DNA of 64,000 nucleotides from positions 8,652-72,651 of the forward strand of contig JAXMBM010000034.1 of NCBI GenBank assembly GCA_046349855.1, in the 5' to 3' direction. Position 1 is the stretch's first letter. Every line of letters starts with the position of its first letter. The stretch comes from CAIXSC01 sp046349855. Its GTDB lineage: Bacteria > Planctomycetota > Planctomycetia > Pirellulales > Pirellulaceae. The position numbers and the translations under genes were made by a program. Below, piece by piece: positions 8,774-16,835 of this stretch. A model generated the notes under the pieces. It worked only from the letters and a program-made list of their open reading frames with translations. It was not told the DNA's origin and did not search any database.

Positions 8774-10039
8774 ATGCAGGAAGCCAAGAACACGGCTCGG
8801 GCGCTGGTGCGCATCGGTTACGACGGCAGCGTCCACAAGTTGTTCCGCGCCCGCGATGCGGCCACGCGGTTCGAGAACGAATTGCGGGTGCTGCAGTACC
8901 TCGAGCAGCGAGGCTGCGACTTTGTCCCCCGCGTCATCAGCTACGACCGGGCGACTCTGGAACTGGTCACCACGAACTGCGGGGCCCGCGTCCAGCAGAT
9001 CAGCGAATCCCGGTTGCAGGAACTGTTTGCCGAGCTCGAGCGGTTCGGAGTCCGGCACGACGACCCGTTTCTCCGCAACGTCACCTACCGCGCAGCGGAC
9101 GGGCGGTTCTGCATTATCGATTTTGAGTTCGCCACGATCCTCGATCCGGACGCGGCCGCTCGACTGGGCTCACCGGCCACCGACCCTCTGGCGGCGACTC
9201 CCGCTTCGTCGCCGGCCCCCCAGTTCCTGCGCTGGTCGGCCATGACCGACGTGGGGCGCTTTCGCCCGAACAACGAGGACGCCTTTCTGGGCATTTCGTT
9301 CAACCGCCAGGATCTGTATTTCCTCGGACGGGAAGGGGAGGCGCACGCTCAGGGAATGGACTTCATTTTCGCGGTGAGCGATGGGATGGGAGGGGAGCGA
9401 TCCGGGGAGTTCGCCAGCAAATTCACCCTGGACAATGTCACACGGCTCCTGCCCCGCCGGTTCCAGCTGCTGCCGACCCACCGCCGCGTGGGGATCCGCG
9501 AATGCTTGCTCGACCTGTTCCAGGGGATCCACCGCCAGCTGACGACATTGGGCCAGAGTTACGCCGAGGGGCACAACATGGGGTCCACGCTCAGCCTCAT
9601 CTGGTACGTCGGCGGCTGGGTGCATTTCGGCCATATCGGCGACAGCCGCATCTACCTGCTGCCTCGCGCCGGCGGTCTGCAACAGATCACGGAAGACCAT
9701 ACGCACGTGGGCTGGCTGCGGCGGTCCGGCCGGCTCAACGAACGTGAAGCCCGCTCCCACCCGCGGAAAAACGTGCTCGCCCAGTCGCTGGGCGCGGGCA
9801 ACCAGACGATCGCGCCGCAGATCGGCGAGCTGGCCTGCGAGCCCGGAGACCGGCTCCTGTTGTGCACGGACGGGGTGATCGAAGGGCTGTGGGACCGCGG
9901 ACTGGAGGAACTGGTCCGCTCCCCCCCGGCCGACGTCGCCACGCTCCCGCCCGCTCGGCGAATTGTCCAGACGGCAGTCGCCGAATCGGGGCGGGACAAC
10001 GCCACCGCTCTCCTGGTCGAGATCGAATCGGCCACCTGA
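8774..10039 (+). CDS. Kinase-like domain fused to PP2C-type serine/threonine phosphatase
   Basis: The 421-aa protein has two parts. Residues ~1-135 look like a minimal RIO/Kdo-type protein-kinase-like fold with a catalytic-loop-like VRHDDPFLRNV (~94-104) and a metal-binding-loop-like CIIDFEFA (~114-121), but no clear glycine-rich loop. Residues ~155-421 are a complete PP2C (PPM) phosphatase: TDVGRFRPNNEDAF, FAVSDGMGGERSG, GSTLSLIW, HIGDSRIYLL, LLCTDGVIEGLW and GRDNATALLVEI, supplying the metal-binding aspartates. The ATG at 8774 is used; the frame opens earlier inside the glnII terminator. A STAS protein lies 230 bp downstream, which suggests a partner-switching module in which this phosphatase dephosphorylates the antagonist. 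Whether the kinase-like half is active cannot be told. Confidence 0.88.
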   Translation: MQEAKNTARALVRIGYDGSVHKLFRARDAATRFENELRVLQYLEQRGCDFVPRVISYDRATLELVTTNCGARVQQISESRLQELFAELERFGVRHDDPFLRNVTYRAADGRFCIIDFEFATILDPDAAARLGSPATDPLAATPASSPAPQFLRWSAMTDVGRFRPNNEDAFLGISFNRQDLYFLGREGEAHAQGMDFIFAVSDGMGGERSGEFASKFTLDNVTRLLPRRFQLLPTHRRVGIRECLLDLFQGIHRQLTTLGQSYAEGHNMGSTLSLIWYVGGWVHFGHIGDSRIYLLPRAGGLQQITEDHTHVGWLRRSGRLNEREARSHPRKNVLAQSLGAGNQTIAPQIGELACEPGDRLLLCTDGVIEGLWDRGLEELVRSPPADVATLPPARRIVQTAVAESGRDNATALLVEIESAT

Positions 10040-10107
10040 GGGTCGGGCCGGCCGGCCGCCGTTTCCCGCCTCGCTGCCGCGTGAATTCCGGCGGCTGGTG
10101 GGCTGGA

Positions 10108-10121
10108 GAGCCCCGGGGCTC
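10108..10121. other. Perfect 14-bp palindrome between PP2C and STAS genes
   Basis: GAGCCCCGGGGCTC is fully self-complementary. It lies in the 230-bp gap upstream of the STAS gene and could be an operator or a hairpin. There is no T-run, so it is not a standard terminator. Confidence 0.3.
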
Positions 10122-10269
10122 GGGGGGAATTTGGCCCGCGCCGATTGCAAGGCTGGGGGGCCCATGATACTTTATTTGGACCGTTGGGCAGGGAGCCCGG
10201 CGGAACATCGCTGGCAGTACGCCCACCCCTGGTCCTCCAGGCCTCTAGGAACCACAGGAATTGGCCCCC

Positions 10270-10635
10270 ATGAGCTCGGTCTGGTCGCAAAAGAACGGCG
10301 AAGTGCTCGTCATCTACTTTAATGACGCCAAGATTCTCGACGAGTCACGCATCAACCAGATTCATGCCGACCTGAACGACATGGTGAGCAAGTCCGAGCA
10401 CGGCAAGGTCGTACTCAACTTCCAGAACGTGGCCTTCATGTCGTCGGCGATGATCGGCAAGCTCATCTTGATCCACAAGAAGTGCAAGGCCGATCAGGTC
10501 AACATCAAGCTCTCGAACATCTCTCCCAACATCATGGAGGTGTTCAAGATCATGAAGCTGAACAAGCTGTTCGACATTCATGCCGACGAGGGCACGGCAG
10601 TCAAAGCGTTCGAGAAATCTGGCTGGTTCGGCTAG
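10270..10635 (+). CDS. STAS-domain anti-sigma factor antagonist (SpoIIAA-like)
   Basis: A 121-aa single-domain STAS protein. The pattern VVLNFQNVAFMSSAMIGKLI is the strand/helix that carries the phospho-acceptor serine in SpoIIAA/RsbV proteins; here Ser58/Ser59. Such proteins, when dephosphorylated, sequester an anti-sigma kinase. The upstream PP2C protein is a plausible phosphatase for this serine (inference from proximity). No RsbW-like kinase gene is adjacent, so it is either elsewhere or the role is taken by the kinase-like half of the PP2C fusion. The ATG at 10270 is chosen; a TTG at 10261 in frame lies closer to the AGGA at 10253-10256 and could be the true start. Confidence 0.88.
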   Translation: MSSVWSQKNGEVLVIYFNDAKILDESRINQIHADLNDMVSKSEHGKVVLNFQNVAFMSSAMIGKLILIHKKCKADQVNIKLSNISPNIMEVFKIMKLNKLFDIHADEGTAVKAFEKSGWFG

Positions 10636-10703
10636 ACCTCGGTCGACTCGACAAACCCGGGTACGCACGACCTCCTGGCCGTCGCTTGGTGCCGATGCAA
10701 CGC

Positions 10704-10724
10704 ACCGGACGTTCGTTGTCCGGT
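10704..10724. terminator. Hairpin between convergent STAS and small-protein genes
   Basis: A 7-bp stem ACCGGAC / GTCCGGT with a 7-nt loop lies in the gap between two converging genes. It lacks a T-run on either strand, so a bidirectional terminator is only a possibility. Confidence 0.35.
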
Positions 10725-10850
10725 CCGGCAACCCGCATCCCCGATTTGGAAAAAGCACCCGCGTGGCGCTGATGTCACAGCGCAGTGCTCTGTCGGCACG
10801 TCGAACAGGTTCGGCATCTGGCGGGCCGGTCCCCGGGCCGCGCTCGCCGG

Positions 10851-11078
10851 CTATTCCAGTTCCCGCAGACTCCGCCCCAGCCGCTTGGGCTTGGTCTCGG
10901 TACGCGGCGTTTCACTGGTAGTGAGGGCCTCCGAGCGACGGGCCAGATCGAGCAGGCGGGGCTTGGCTTCTTCGCCATCGGGGGTCGAGCCGAGTTGCTC
11001 CAGAGCGTCGGAGACACCCAGCAACACCGACTGCTTCACCCCTTCGCGGATCCAGGTAAACACATTAAACGAACTCAT
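10851..11078 (-). CDS. Small conserved protein of unknown function
   Basis: A 75-aa protein starting MSSFNVFTWIREGVKQSVLLGVSDALEQLG, with a predicted amphipathic N-terminal half and a charged, proline/arginine-rich tail. I do not recognise a named domain. It is supported as a real gene by GGAGGAG 6 bp before the ATG at 11078 and by codon use like that of its neighbours. It lies upstream of nothing on its own strand except the STAS convergence, and 76 bp downstream of the Dabb gene, so it may be co-transcribed with it. Confidence 0.65.
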   Translation of the reverse strand: MSSFNVFTWIREGVKQSVLLGVSDALEQLGSTPDGEEAKPRLLDLARRSEALTTSETPRTETKPKRLGRSLRELE

Positions 11079-11154
11079 CGCCGTCTCCTCCATGAAACGC
11101 GGACCACACGGGGCGGAACCTTAGCGAGCGTTCCGGAATGTGTCCAGAGCGATC

Positions 11155-11460
11155 TCAGGTCACGTCGGCATCGAACACGCGAACGCGGGCCCAGTTGGCC
11201 CGATTTTCCGCGATGAACTGCTGATGCCGCTCGGCCACCTGGTACTGATCGTGCGCCGCGCGACTCTCGAACACCAGCTGCAGCGCGACATCAAAGTCGC
11301 GATCGTTCACCTCGCGTGTCAGATCCGGGGTCAATGTGCCGGCGGCAAACAGGACGGTTCCCGGGTGGCCGGAAAGGTACTTGTGACAGGCATCCAGCAA
11401 CCGCTGAATCGCCTCCGGCGACCGGTCGCGGAGCGTGAAATAAACCATATGGGCCAACAT
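11155..11460 (-). CDS. Dabb (stress-responsive A/B barrel) domain protein
   Basis: A 101-aa ferredoxin-like alpha/beta barrel protein. The start MLAHMVYFTLRD, the central GTLTPD...REVNDRDFDVALQLVF and the end DQYQVAERHQQFI are the typical Dabb pattern. Members include plant stress proteins, monooxygenase-like and polyketide-cyclase-like proteins; the substrate here is unknown. The ATG at 11460 is chosen because homologues usually start at this MLAH; a second ATG at 11478 is in frame. Neither has a strong Shine-Dalgarno. Confidence 0.85.
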   Translation of the reverse strand: MLAHMVYFTLRDRSPEAIQRLLDACHKYLSGHPGTVLFAAGTLTPDLTREVNDRDFDVALQLVFESRAAHDQYQVAERHQQFIAENRANWARVRVFDADVT

Positions 11461-11593
11461 GGGGGAACGGGCATTCATGAGGCAGCTCGGCGGTAGAAAA
11501 AATCAGAACCTGGCAGCGGGCCAATCCCGCGACTCGATAACCGCACGGCATCCGACCCTGCGGCGAAAGACACATCCAGCGAAGACAGGGAGA

Positions 11594-12064
11594 CTACTTC
11601 TGGTCCCAGCGGCGTTGCTCGGGATTTCCACCCGACTTCTTCGCCCCCGTCCGCCGCGCTTCTTCAAACGCCACCTGCTTCTGCAGGTTGGCTCGCTGGA
11701 GCAGCGACGCATTCATGATCTGTTCAGCCTGATCTTCCTCGGGGGGGGGACCGATCGCGCCATTGTCCACCGGCGAGTACTGCAGGTTGTATTCGTGCTT
11801 GGCGACCGCCAGCGACTCGCCAGGATCAATCCGCTTGCGCAGCACCTTGGCGCCGTTCACCTTCGTGCCGTTGCGGCTGTCCAGGTCCGTCACCACCCAG
11901 TAGCCGTTCTTCAACGTCAGCAGGCAATGCCGCGACGAGACATTCGGGAAACGGAGCACGACGTCGCACGATTCGGCTCGACCAACCACCAGTTCCTTCT
12001 TGATCAGAGGAATCGGGTCGCCGCCACCCACGGGAACCAATACGCCGAAGTTCGACTCGGACAT
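11594..12064 (-). CDS. FHA-domain phosphopeptide-binding protein
   Basis: A 156-aa cytoplasmic protein with one N-terminal forkhead-associated domain: LVVGRAESCDVVL (residues ~25-37), the phosphothreonine-binding SSRHC, and DLDSRNGTKVNG. The C-terminal ~50 residues are charged and probably disordered. FHA domains read out Ser/Thr kinase activity, which fits a genome rich in Hanks-type kinases. AAGGGAAAGG precedes the ATG at 12064. It is divergent from the radical SAM gene across 84 bp. Confidence 0.92.
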   Translation of the reverse strand: MSESNFGVLVPVGGGDPIPLIKKELVVGRAESCDVVLRFPNVSSRHCLLTLKNGYWVVTDLDSRNGTKVNGAKVLRKRIDPGESLAVAKHEYNLQYSPVDNGAIGPPPEEDQAEQIMNASLLQRANLQKQVAFEEARRTGAKKSGGNPEQRRWDQK

Positions 12065-12148
12065 TCGCCTTTCCCTTGTTACGCGGAGCCGCGTACGGCT
12101 ATCATGGCCAGAAGTTGTTTCTGCAGAAAAATGTAAACGAGGGTGTGC

Positions 12149-13120
12149 GTGGCGTCAACGTTTCCCCCCGCTCCGGCAACCACTCTGCCCGACTGGCGAG
12201 CCGCCGGACTCCGCTACCATGCCTGTCAATTCCACCTGCGCCGGCGGTTTGGCCACCGGGTCCAGAAGGTCAGCGTCGATGCGGGCTTCACCTGCCCCAA
12301 CGTCGATGGCACGGTCGCGCGGGGTGGTTGCACGTTCTGCGATAACCGCAGTTTCAGCCCCAGCCGGCGGCTGCCGCGGCAGGACATCCAGAGCCAGATC
12401 GACGAAGGGATCCGTCGCCTGCAGCGACGGTACGACTGCCAGCACTTCCAGGCATATTTCCAGCCTGCGACCAATACCTACGCGCCGGTCGAGCGGCTGC
12501 GGACCGTGTACCAGCAGGCCCTGGAACATCCCCGCATTGTCGGGCTGGCGATCGGCACGCGTCCCGATTGCGTCCCGGACGAGGTCCTGGCCCTGATCGC
12601 CGAATTCGCTCAGCGGACCTACGTGTCGGTCGAATATGGCATTCAGACCATCCACGAGCGTTCCCTGCAGTGGATGAACCGTGGACACGGCTACGACGTG
12701 TTTCCCGCGGCGGTCGAACGGAGCCGGGGACGAGGCTTTGAAATCGGGGCCCACGTCATCCTGGGTCTGCCCGGCGAATCCCACGAGGATATGCTGGCCA
12801 CGGCCCGCGAACTGGCCCGCCTGCAACTTGATTCCATCAAGATCCACAACCTCTACGCCGTGCGGGATACCCCCCTGGCCGACCAGGTGGCCCGCGGCGA
12901 AGTCCAGCTGATCGATCGCGACGCCTACGTCCGCGCACTGGTGGAATTCCTGGAACTGCTCCCTCCCGAAACCGTCGTCGAGCGCATCAGCGGGGATGCT
13001 CCCCCCGATTATTTCATCGGCCCCAGCTGGTGCCTGGACAAGCCGGCCGTCCGTGCCGCCGTCGAAGCCGAACTGGTGCGCCGCGATACCTGGCAGGGAC
13101 GCTGCTTCCGCCCCTCCTGA
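12149..13120 (+). CDS. Radical SAM protein, TIGR01212 (YhcC-like) family
   Basis: A 323-aa radical S-adenosylmethionine enzyme. The cluster-binding cysteines are in CPNVDGTVARGGCTFC (Cys49, Cys61, Cys64), the widened spacing characteristic of the YhcC/TIGR01212 family rather than the classic CxxxCxxC. Further family features are GTRPDCVPDEVL, YVSVEYGIQTIHE, GAHVILGLPGE and IKIHNLY. The biochemical reaction of the family is not something I can state with confidence. The GTG at 12149 is chosen because GAGGG (12139-12143) lies 5 bp before it; a GTG at 12143 is the alternative. Confidence 0.9.
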   Translation: MASTFPPAPATTLPDWRAAGLRYHACQFHLRRRFGHRVQKVSVDAGFTCPNVDGTVARGGCTFCDNRSFSPSRRLPRQDIQSQIDEGIRRLQRRYDCQHFQAYFQPATNTYAPVERLRTVYQQALEHPRIVGLAIGTRPDCVPDEVLALIAEFAQRTYVSVEYGIQTIHERSLQWMNRGHGYDVFPAAVERSRGRGFEIGAHVILGLPGESHEDMLATARELARLQLDSIKIHNLYAVRDTPLADQVARGEVQLIDRDAYVRALVEFLELLPPETVVERISGDAPPDYFIGPSWCLDKPAVRAAVEAELVRRDTWQGRCFRPS

Positions 13121-13206
13121 ACCGACACATTCCCCTCGCCATTCGAGCGACGTCAATTCGGGTCCGGGGAGGGGAGGCCCGAGGTGGCACTCCCCGATCG
13201 CAGTTC

Positions 13207-14004
13207 TCAGTGGCCCGCACCAGCCGCCGCGTCGAAACTCTCGACCACGCCCGACAGGCACGTCCGTTCCCCTTCGCCTGTCGCCAGCCGCAGAGCTCCA
13301 TTGGTGGCAATCCCCAGGCAGCGTCCCACTGTGCGTCCGCCGCCGATCGCCAGCTGGACGGTGCGTCCGCTGAGAAAGCAGTGAGGAGCCCAGCGAGCCG
13401 GGAGTTGATCGGGAGCCAACTCCCAACTGTGCAGCTCGGCAGCGAACTGTTCGAGCACGGTTCGCAACGCCGCAGTCAGCGGGCAGCGTTCCCCGGTGAC
13501 GTCGATCAGCGATACCGCTCGACGCTGTACGTCGTCAGGTGCCTGCTGCAGCGAATTGTTCACATTGACGCCGATACCCACCACCGCCCGCCCCGGTCGC
13601 GCCGCCGTCGTTTCGATCAGGATCCCCGCCAGCTTGCGTTCCCCCAGATAGACGTCATTGGGCCATTTGACGGTCGCCGGCTGGCCGCACAGCAGCGACA
13701 CCCCTCGCCGGACCCCCAAGCCCGCAACCAGTGCCAGCTGGCTGCGAAACTCGACTGTCACCGACGGTGCCATATCGACGACCAGGGAGAACGTCAGTGC
13801 CCCCTCCGTCGACCACCAGCGATTCGTTCCGCGACCGCGCCCTGCGGTCTGCCGCTCGGTAACCACCAGAAACGGAGTCGGCAAAGTGGGATCGGCCGCG
13901 AGCCTCAAGGCGCGATCATTCGTGGAGCCCAATTCAGGAAAGACCTCGACCCCTTGGAGCCAGGGCCAGGAGGCCAGCTCGGCCGCCGGCAGCAGATTAC
14001 TCAT
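13207..14004 (-). CDS. birA: Biotin--[acetyl-CoA-carboxylase] ligase (monofunctional BirA)
   Basis: Activates biotin with ATP and attaches it to the biotin carboxyl carrier protein. The 265-aa protein has ELGSTNDRA, the biotinyl-AMP loop GRGRGTNRWWS, VKWPNDVYL and the catalytic RKLAGILIE, then GIGVNVN and a C-terminal SH3-like domain. There is no N-terminal helix-turn-helix, so it cannot act as a DNA-binding biotin repressor as in E. coli. The ATG at 14004 is used (another at 14013). A strong intrinsic terminator on the same strand ends only ~29 bp before the start codon, which raises the possibility of attenuation control. Confidence 0.93.
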   Translation of the reverse strand: MSNLLPAAELASWPWLQGVEVFPELGSTNDRALRLAADPTLPTPFLVVTERQTAGRGRGTNRWWSTEGALTFSLVVDMAPSVTVEFRSQLALVAGLGVRRGVSLLCGQPATVKWPNDVYLGERKLAGILIETTAARPGRAVVGIGVNVNNSLQQAPDDVQRRAVSLIDVTGERCPLTAALRTVLEQFAAELHSWELAPDQLPARWAPHCFLSGRTVQLAIGGGRTVGRCLGIATNGALRLATGEGERTCLSGVVESFDAAAGAGH

Positions 14005-14033
14005 GGTGGCCATGGTAGGCCGCGTCGAGCAAC

Positions 14034-14071
14034 AAAAAAAGGACGCGGCTGACCCGAAGGCCAACCGCGCC
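14034..14071 (-). terminator. UUCG-loop intrinsic terminator just upstream of birA
   Basis: On the minus strand an arm of 13 nt (14059-14071), loop TTCG and an arm of 14 nt (14041-14054, one bulged T) are followed by seven T (14034-14040). It points toward birA, whose ATG is ~29 bp further. It therefore terminates a transcript that starts upstream (above 14075): either a separate short RNA or the birA leader itself. Confidence 0.85.
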
Positions 14072-14671
14072 CTCATCAGCGGGTTGAGTGAAGCGTGTCG
14101 AATAAAGGTAGGGGACGGATAATCGCTTGACTCTTGCGAGTCACCCCGCCAATGTGCTTGCCCTTACCTGTAATTAGCAACTCGGATGCCAAACGTCTCA
14201 GAAACGGGAATCCGTGACCTAAATCGAGGTTTTCCGCTGTTTTTCCCGAGCATTTTCCCGTCTGATCGCCCGGCACACTCACGAAAATGCCGAGCTGGAG
14301 CGACTTTGCCGTCTCAGGCTAGGACGGACGTCTCACCTTGAGACTGCAGCCGGTCCCATTGCGAACCAGCTCAACAACAGACGGCGGGAGACCACGCCGG
14401 AGAACTCGATCGGTCCGCTGACGACGCACGGCGCGAACGATGCCCCCCCCGTGGCGGCGGCGATAAAATCGCGGGAACAGGCTTGAGGCTTGAGGCTTGA
14501 GGCTTGAGGCTTGAGGCTTGAGGCTTGAGGCTTGAGGCTTGAGGCTTGAGGCTTGAGGCTTGAGGCTTGAGGCTTGAGGCTTGAGGCTTGAGGCTGGAGG
14601 CTGGAGGCTGGAGGCTGGAGGCTGGAGGCTGGAGGCGTCCAGGCGCCCCCGACCCGATCCGCGAGCGGGCC
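14072..14671. other. Gene-poor region: possible birA leader and heptamer repeat
   Basis: 600 bp without a convincing gene. The 14076-14282 minus frame (68 codons, GTG start, no ribosome site) ends right at the terminator but has no recognisable motif and may be fortuitous. A small hairpin GACTC-TTGC-GAGTC lies at 14129-14142. The second half is the tandem heptamer repeat. Confidence 0.5.
14480..14633. repeat. Tandem heptamer minisatellite (16 x GGCTTGA, then 6 x GGCTGGA)
   Basis: Sixteen exact copies of GGCTTGA (14480-14591) are followed without a break by six exact copies of the one-base variant GGCTGGA (14592-14633). The minus frame through it reads a repeated SSLKPQA-type heptapeptide, but this is a by-product of a 7-nt period. 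It lies 38 bp beyond the stop of the metallo-hydrolase gene. Confidence 0.95.
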
Positions 14672-15601
14672 TCACCGCTTCAATTCGCGAAACACGTGTT
14701 CGACGTTCTCGGTCCGGGTGCGAGCCTCCACCCCCGTCCATTCCCGGTAGAAGGGGATATCGAGTTCTTCCTTGATCTTGTCGAGCGGCTGGCCCAGCTG
14801 GATGGCCTGCTGCACGGCCTTCCGCAATTCGACAAACCAGCGGCGCTGCGTCTCGAGCAGCGACTTGTCACTGAGTTCCCCGTGGCCCGGGCAAACGTGC
14901 TTGACCGGCAATTCGGCCATGGCGGTCAGGGCGGCGATCCAGCTTTCGGTATTGCTGTCCCCCGTGTAGTTGAACGCTCCGTTCACGCAGGCGTCCCCGG
15001 TAAACAGGATGCCGTGCCGGGGGAGCCAGGCGACCGCATCGCCCACCGTGTGACCGTGCCCGAAGTACAGCAATTCTACCCGCTGAGTTCCGTCGTCGAT
15101 GACAAACTTGCGGTCGAAATACAGGGCGGGAATTTCGTAGGACAGTTCGCCGTATTCGGCGGCGCGGGTCTTCTTGGAGCCTTCGAATCCCTCGGCCCCC
15201 TTGGTTTCGAACAGCGGGCGGGAACGCTCGTTGGCGATGGCCGTGGCCCCGCGCTTCACGTACTGGACGGTACCGTCCGCGTGGTCTCCGTGATAATGGG
15301 TGTCGAACACGAAGCGGATCGGCTTCTTGGTGTGTTGGCCGATCAGTTGAATCACCTCCGACGCCTGACCGGGGAAGTTGGCATCGATGACCAGCACGAA
15401 GTCGCGGAATTCGATCCATCCCTGGTTGCAGCCGGTAAACGTCGGTTCGGTCTGCGCCTTGCGAAAGAAGACACCGGGTGCCAGTTCAATGACCTTGGTT
15501 TCGTGGGGCGCCAGCCATCCCCGAGCACCGCTGATGGTGACCGCGACGATCAGCAGGGACGCTCCACCGACGACCAGCAATCGCTTCCAGCCTTCCGACA
15601 T
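14672..15601 (-). CDS. Exported metallo-beta-lactamase-fold hydrolase
   Basis: A 309-aa protein with an N-terminal hydrophobic segment LLVVGGASLLIVAVTISG (residues ~9-26), so exported or membrane-anchored. The metal site is the classical THYHGDHADG (HxHxDH), with further ligands likely in FGHGHTVGDAV, ILFTGDACVNG and HVCPGHGE. This is the zinc metallo-hydrolase superfamily; the GHTVGDAVAWLP and FTGD elements resemble subclass B beta-lactamases and related hydrolases, but the substrate is not determinable. The ATG at 15601 is used because AGAAGG lies ~9 bp upstream; the ATG at 15610 is an alternative. Confidence 0.9.
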   Translation of the reverse strand: MSEGWKRLLVVGGASLLIVAVTISGARGWLAPHETKVIELAPGVFFRKAQTEPTFTGCNQGWIEFRDFVLVIDANFPGQASEVIQLIGQHTKKPIRFVFDTHYHGDHADGTVQYVKRGATAIANERSRPLFETKGAEGFEGSKKTRAAEYGELSYEIPALYFDRKFVIDDGTQRVELLYFGHGHTVGDAVAWLPRHGILFTGDACVNGAFNYTGDSNTESWIAALTAMAELPVKHVCPGHGELSDKSLLETQRRWFVELRKAVQQAIQLGQPLDKIKEELDIPFYREWTGVEARTRTENVEHVFRELKR

Positions 15602-15831
15602 GGGAACCATCCTTCTGAACGGAAAAACACCGCCGCCGCATGTTGGCAGGGACCGCGACTCCTGCTTAGCACGGGCTTGAGGACATCGCCACCTCCGCCG
15701 GTTCGCACCACGGAAGTTTGCCGCCGACCGACCGGCGGGGCCATATTCGCGGACTGCGGCGTGCACGATAATCAGGTCCCGGAAGGAATGCAACGAAGGG
15801 TCACCACGCGATGACGAAAAGGGGGGCAAAC

Positions 15832-16794
15832 ATGTCCAGCGACAACCCGAGTGCAGGGCAGGGGACCGGTGGGAAAGTCGGCGGTCGGAGCGTGCTACTG
15901 GCTGGCACGTGGCTCATTGGCGCCTCGATTATTGGCGTGCTGCTCCTGGCCCAGGCAACTCTGGCCGACGACAAGCCCGAGCGGCTGTCGCTGTGGCAGG
16001 GGCGAGCACCGGTGGGGAAAGATGCCTGGGAACAGGCGGATGCCTTCCTGACGGTGCATCGTCCGGCGGAACCGAACGGGACGGCCATCGTCATCTGCCC
16101 GGGGGGCGGCTATGGGGGGCTGGTGACCGGCCCCGAAGGGCACGGGATCGCCCGCTGGCTCAATCGCCACGGCATCCTGGGAGCGGTACTCGAATATCGT
16201 CTGCCGGCCGGCCGAGCGACCGTTCCCTTGCTCGACGCACAACGGGCCCTGCGGACCGTGCGGGCTCGCGCCAGCGACTGGAAAGTCGACCCACAGCGGA
16301 TCGGCATCATGGGCTTCTCCGCCGGCGGCCATCTGGCGTCCACGGCCGGTACCCACTTTGACGCCGGGCGGCCGGCCGCGGAGGACGTGATGGAACGGCC
16401 AAGCTGCCGCCCGGATTTCATGATCCTGGTCTATCCGGTGGTCACGATGACGGGCGGGACTCATCGCGGTTCGCGGGATAATCTGCTGGGGCGCGATCCC
16501 ACTCCGGAACTGATCGATTCGTATTCGAACGAGAAGCAGGTGACGCCCCGCACGCCGCCCGCGTTTCTCGCCCACGCACTCGACGACAAACCGGTCCCGC
16601 CGGAGAACAGCCGTGCGCTGTACGAGGCGCTCCGCCAGCATGGGGTCGCGGCGCACTATCTCGAGCTGCCCTCAGGCGGGCATGGACTGAATGGTTACCA
16701 GGGCCCCATGTGGGACGCTTGGCAGCAACAGTCGCTGCGCTGGTTGTCCGAGCAATTTCCGCCGCGTACCGACGCTGGTGCGCCGCGCCCGTAA
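15832..16794 (+). CDS. Secreted alpha/beta-hydrolase (acetyl-xylan-esterase/BD-FAE-like)
   Basis: A 320-aa protein with a signal/TM segment SVLLAGTWLIGASIIGVLLLA (residues ~20-40) and an alpha/beta-hydrolase domain. The oxyanion region is VICPGGGYGGL, the nucleophile elbow GFSAGGHLAS, the acid likely in HALDDKPVPP and the catalytic histidine in PSGGHGLNG. This pattern is that of secreted carbohydrate esterases common in planctomycetes. The ATG at 15832 has AGGGGGG 5-6 bp upstream, better than the ATG at 15811. The next gene starts 41 bp downstream, so it likely leads an operon with the DUF1553/DUF1501 pair. Confidence 0.88.
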   Translation: MSSDNPSAGQGTGGKVGGRSVLLAGTWLIGASIIGVLLLAQATLADDKPERLSLWQGRAPVGKDAWEQADAFLTVHRPAEPNGTAIVICPGGGYGGLVTGPEGHGIARWLNRHGILGAVLEYRLPAGRATVPLLDAQRALRTVRARASDWKVDPQRIGIMGFSAGGHLASTAGTHFDAGRPAAEDVMERPSCRPDFMILVYPVVTMTGGTHRGSRDNLLGRDPTPELIDSYSNEKQVTPRTPPAFLAHALDDKPVPPENSRALYEALRQHGVAAHYLELPSGGHGLNGYQGPMWDAWQQQSLRWLSEQFPPRTDAGAPRP

Positions 16795-16835
16795 AGCATC
16801 GCCGCCAGCTGCGGTATACTGACCCAGAGGGTGAA

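Noticed and set aside
14076..14282. 68-codon minus frame ending at the terminator upstream of birA
   Set aside because: Starts with GTG, has no Shine-Dalgarno and no family resemblance; the transcript may be non-coding. Kept only as context for the leader.
14319..14741. 140-codon minus frame with a perfect heptapeptide repeat (SSLKPQA)
   Set aside because: The peptide repeat is produced by the 7-nt tandem repeat read in one frame; the frame overlaps the end of the metallo-hydrolase gene and has no ribosome site.
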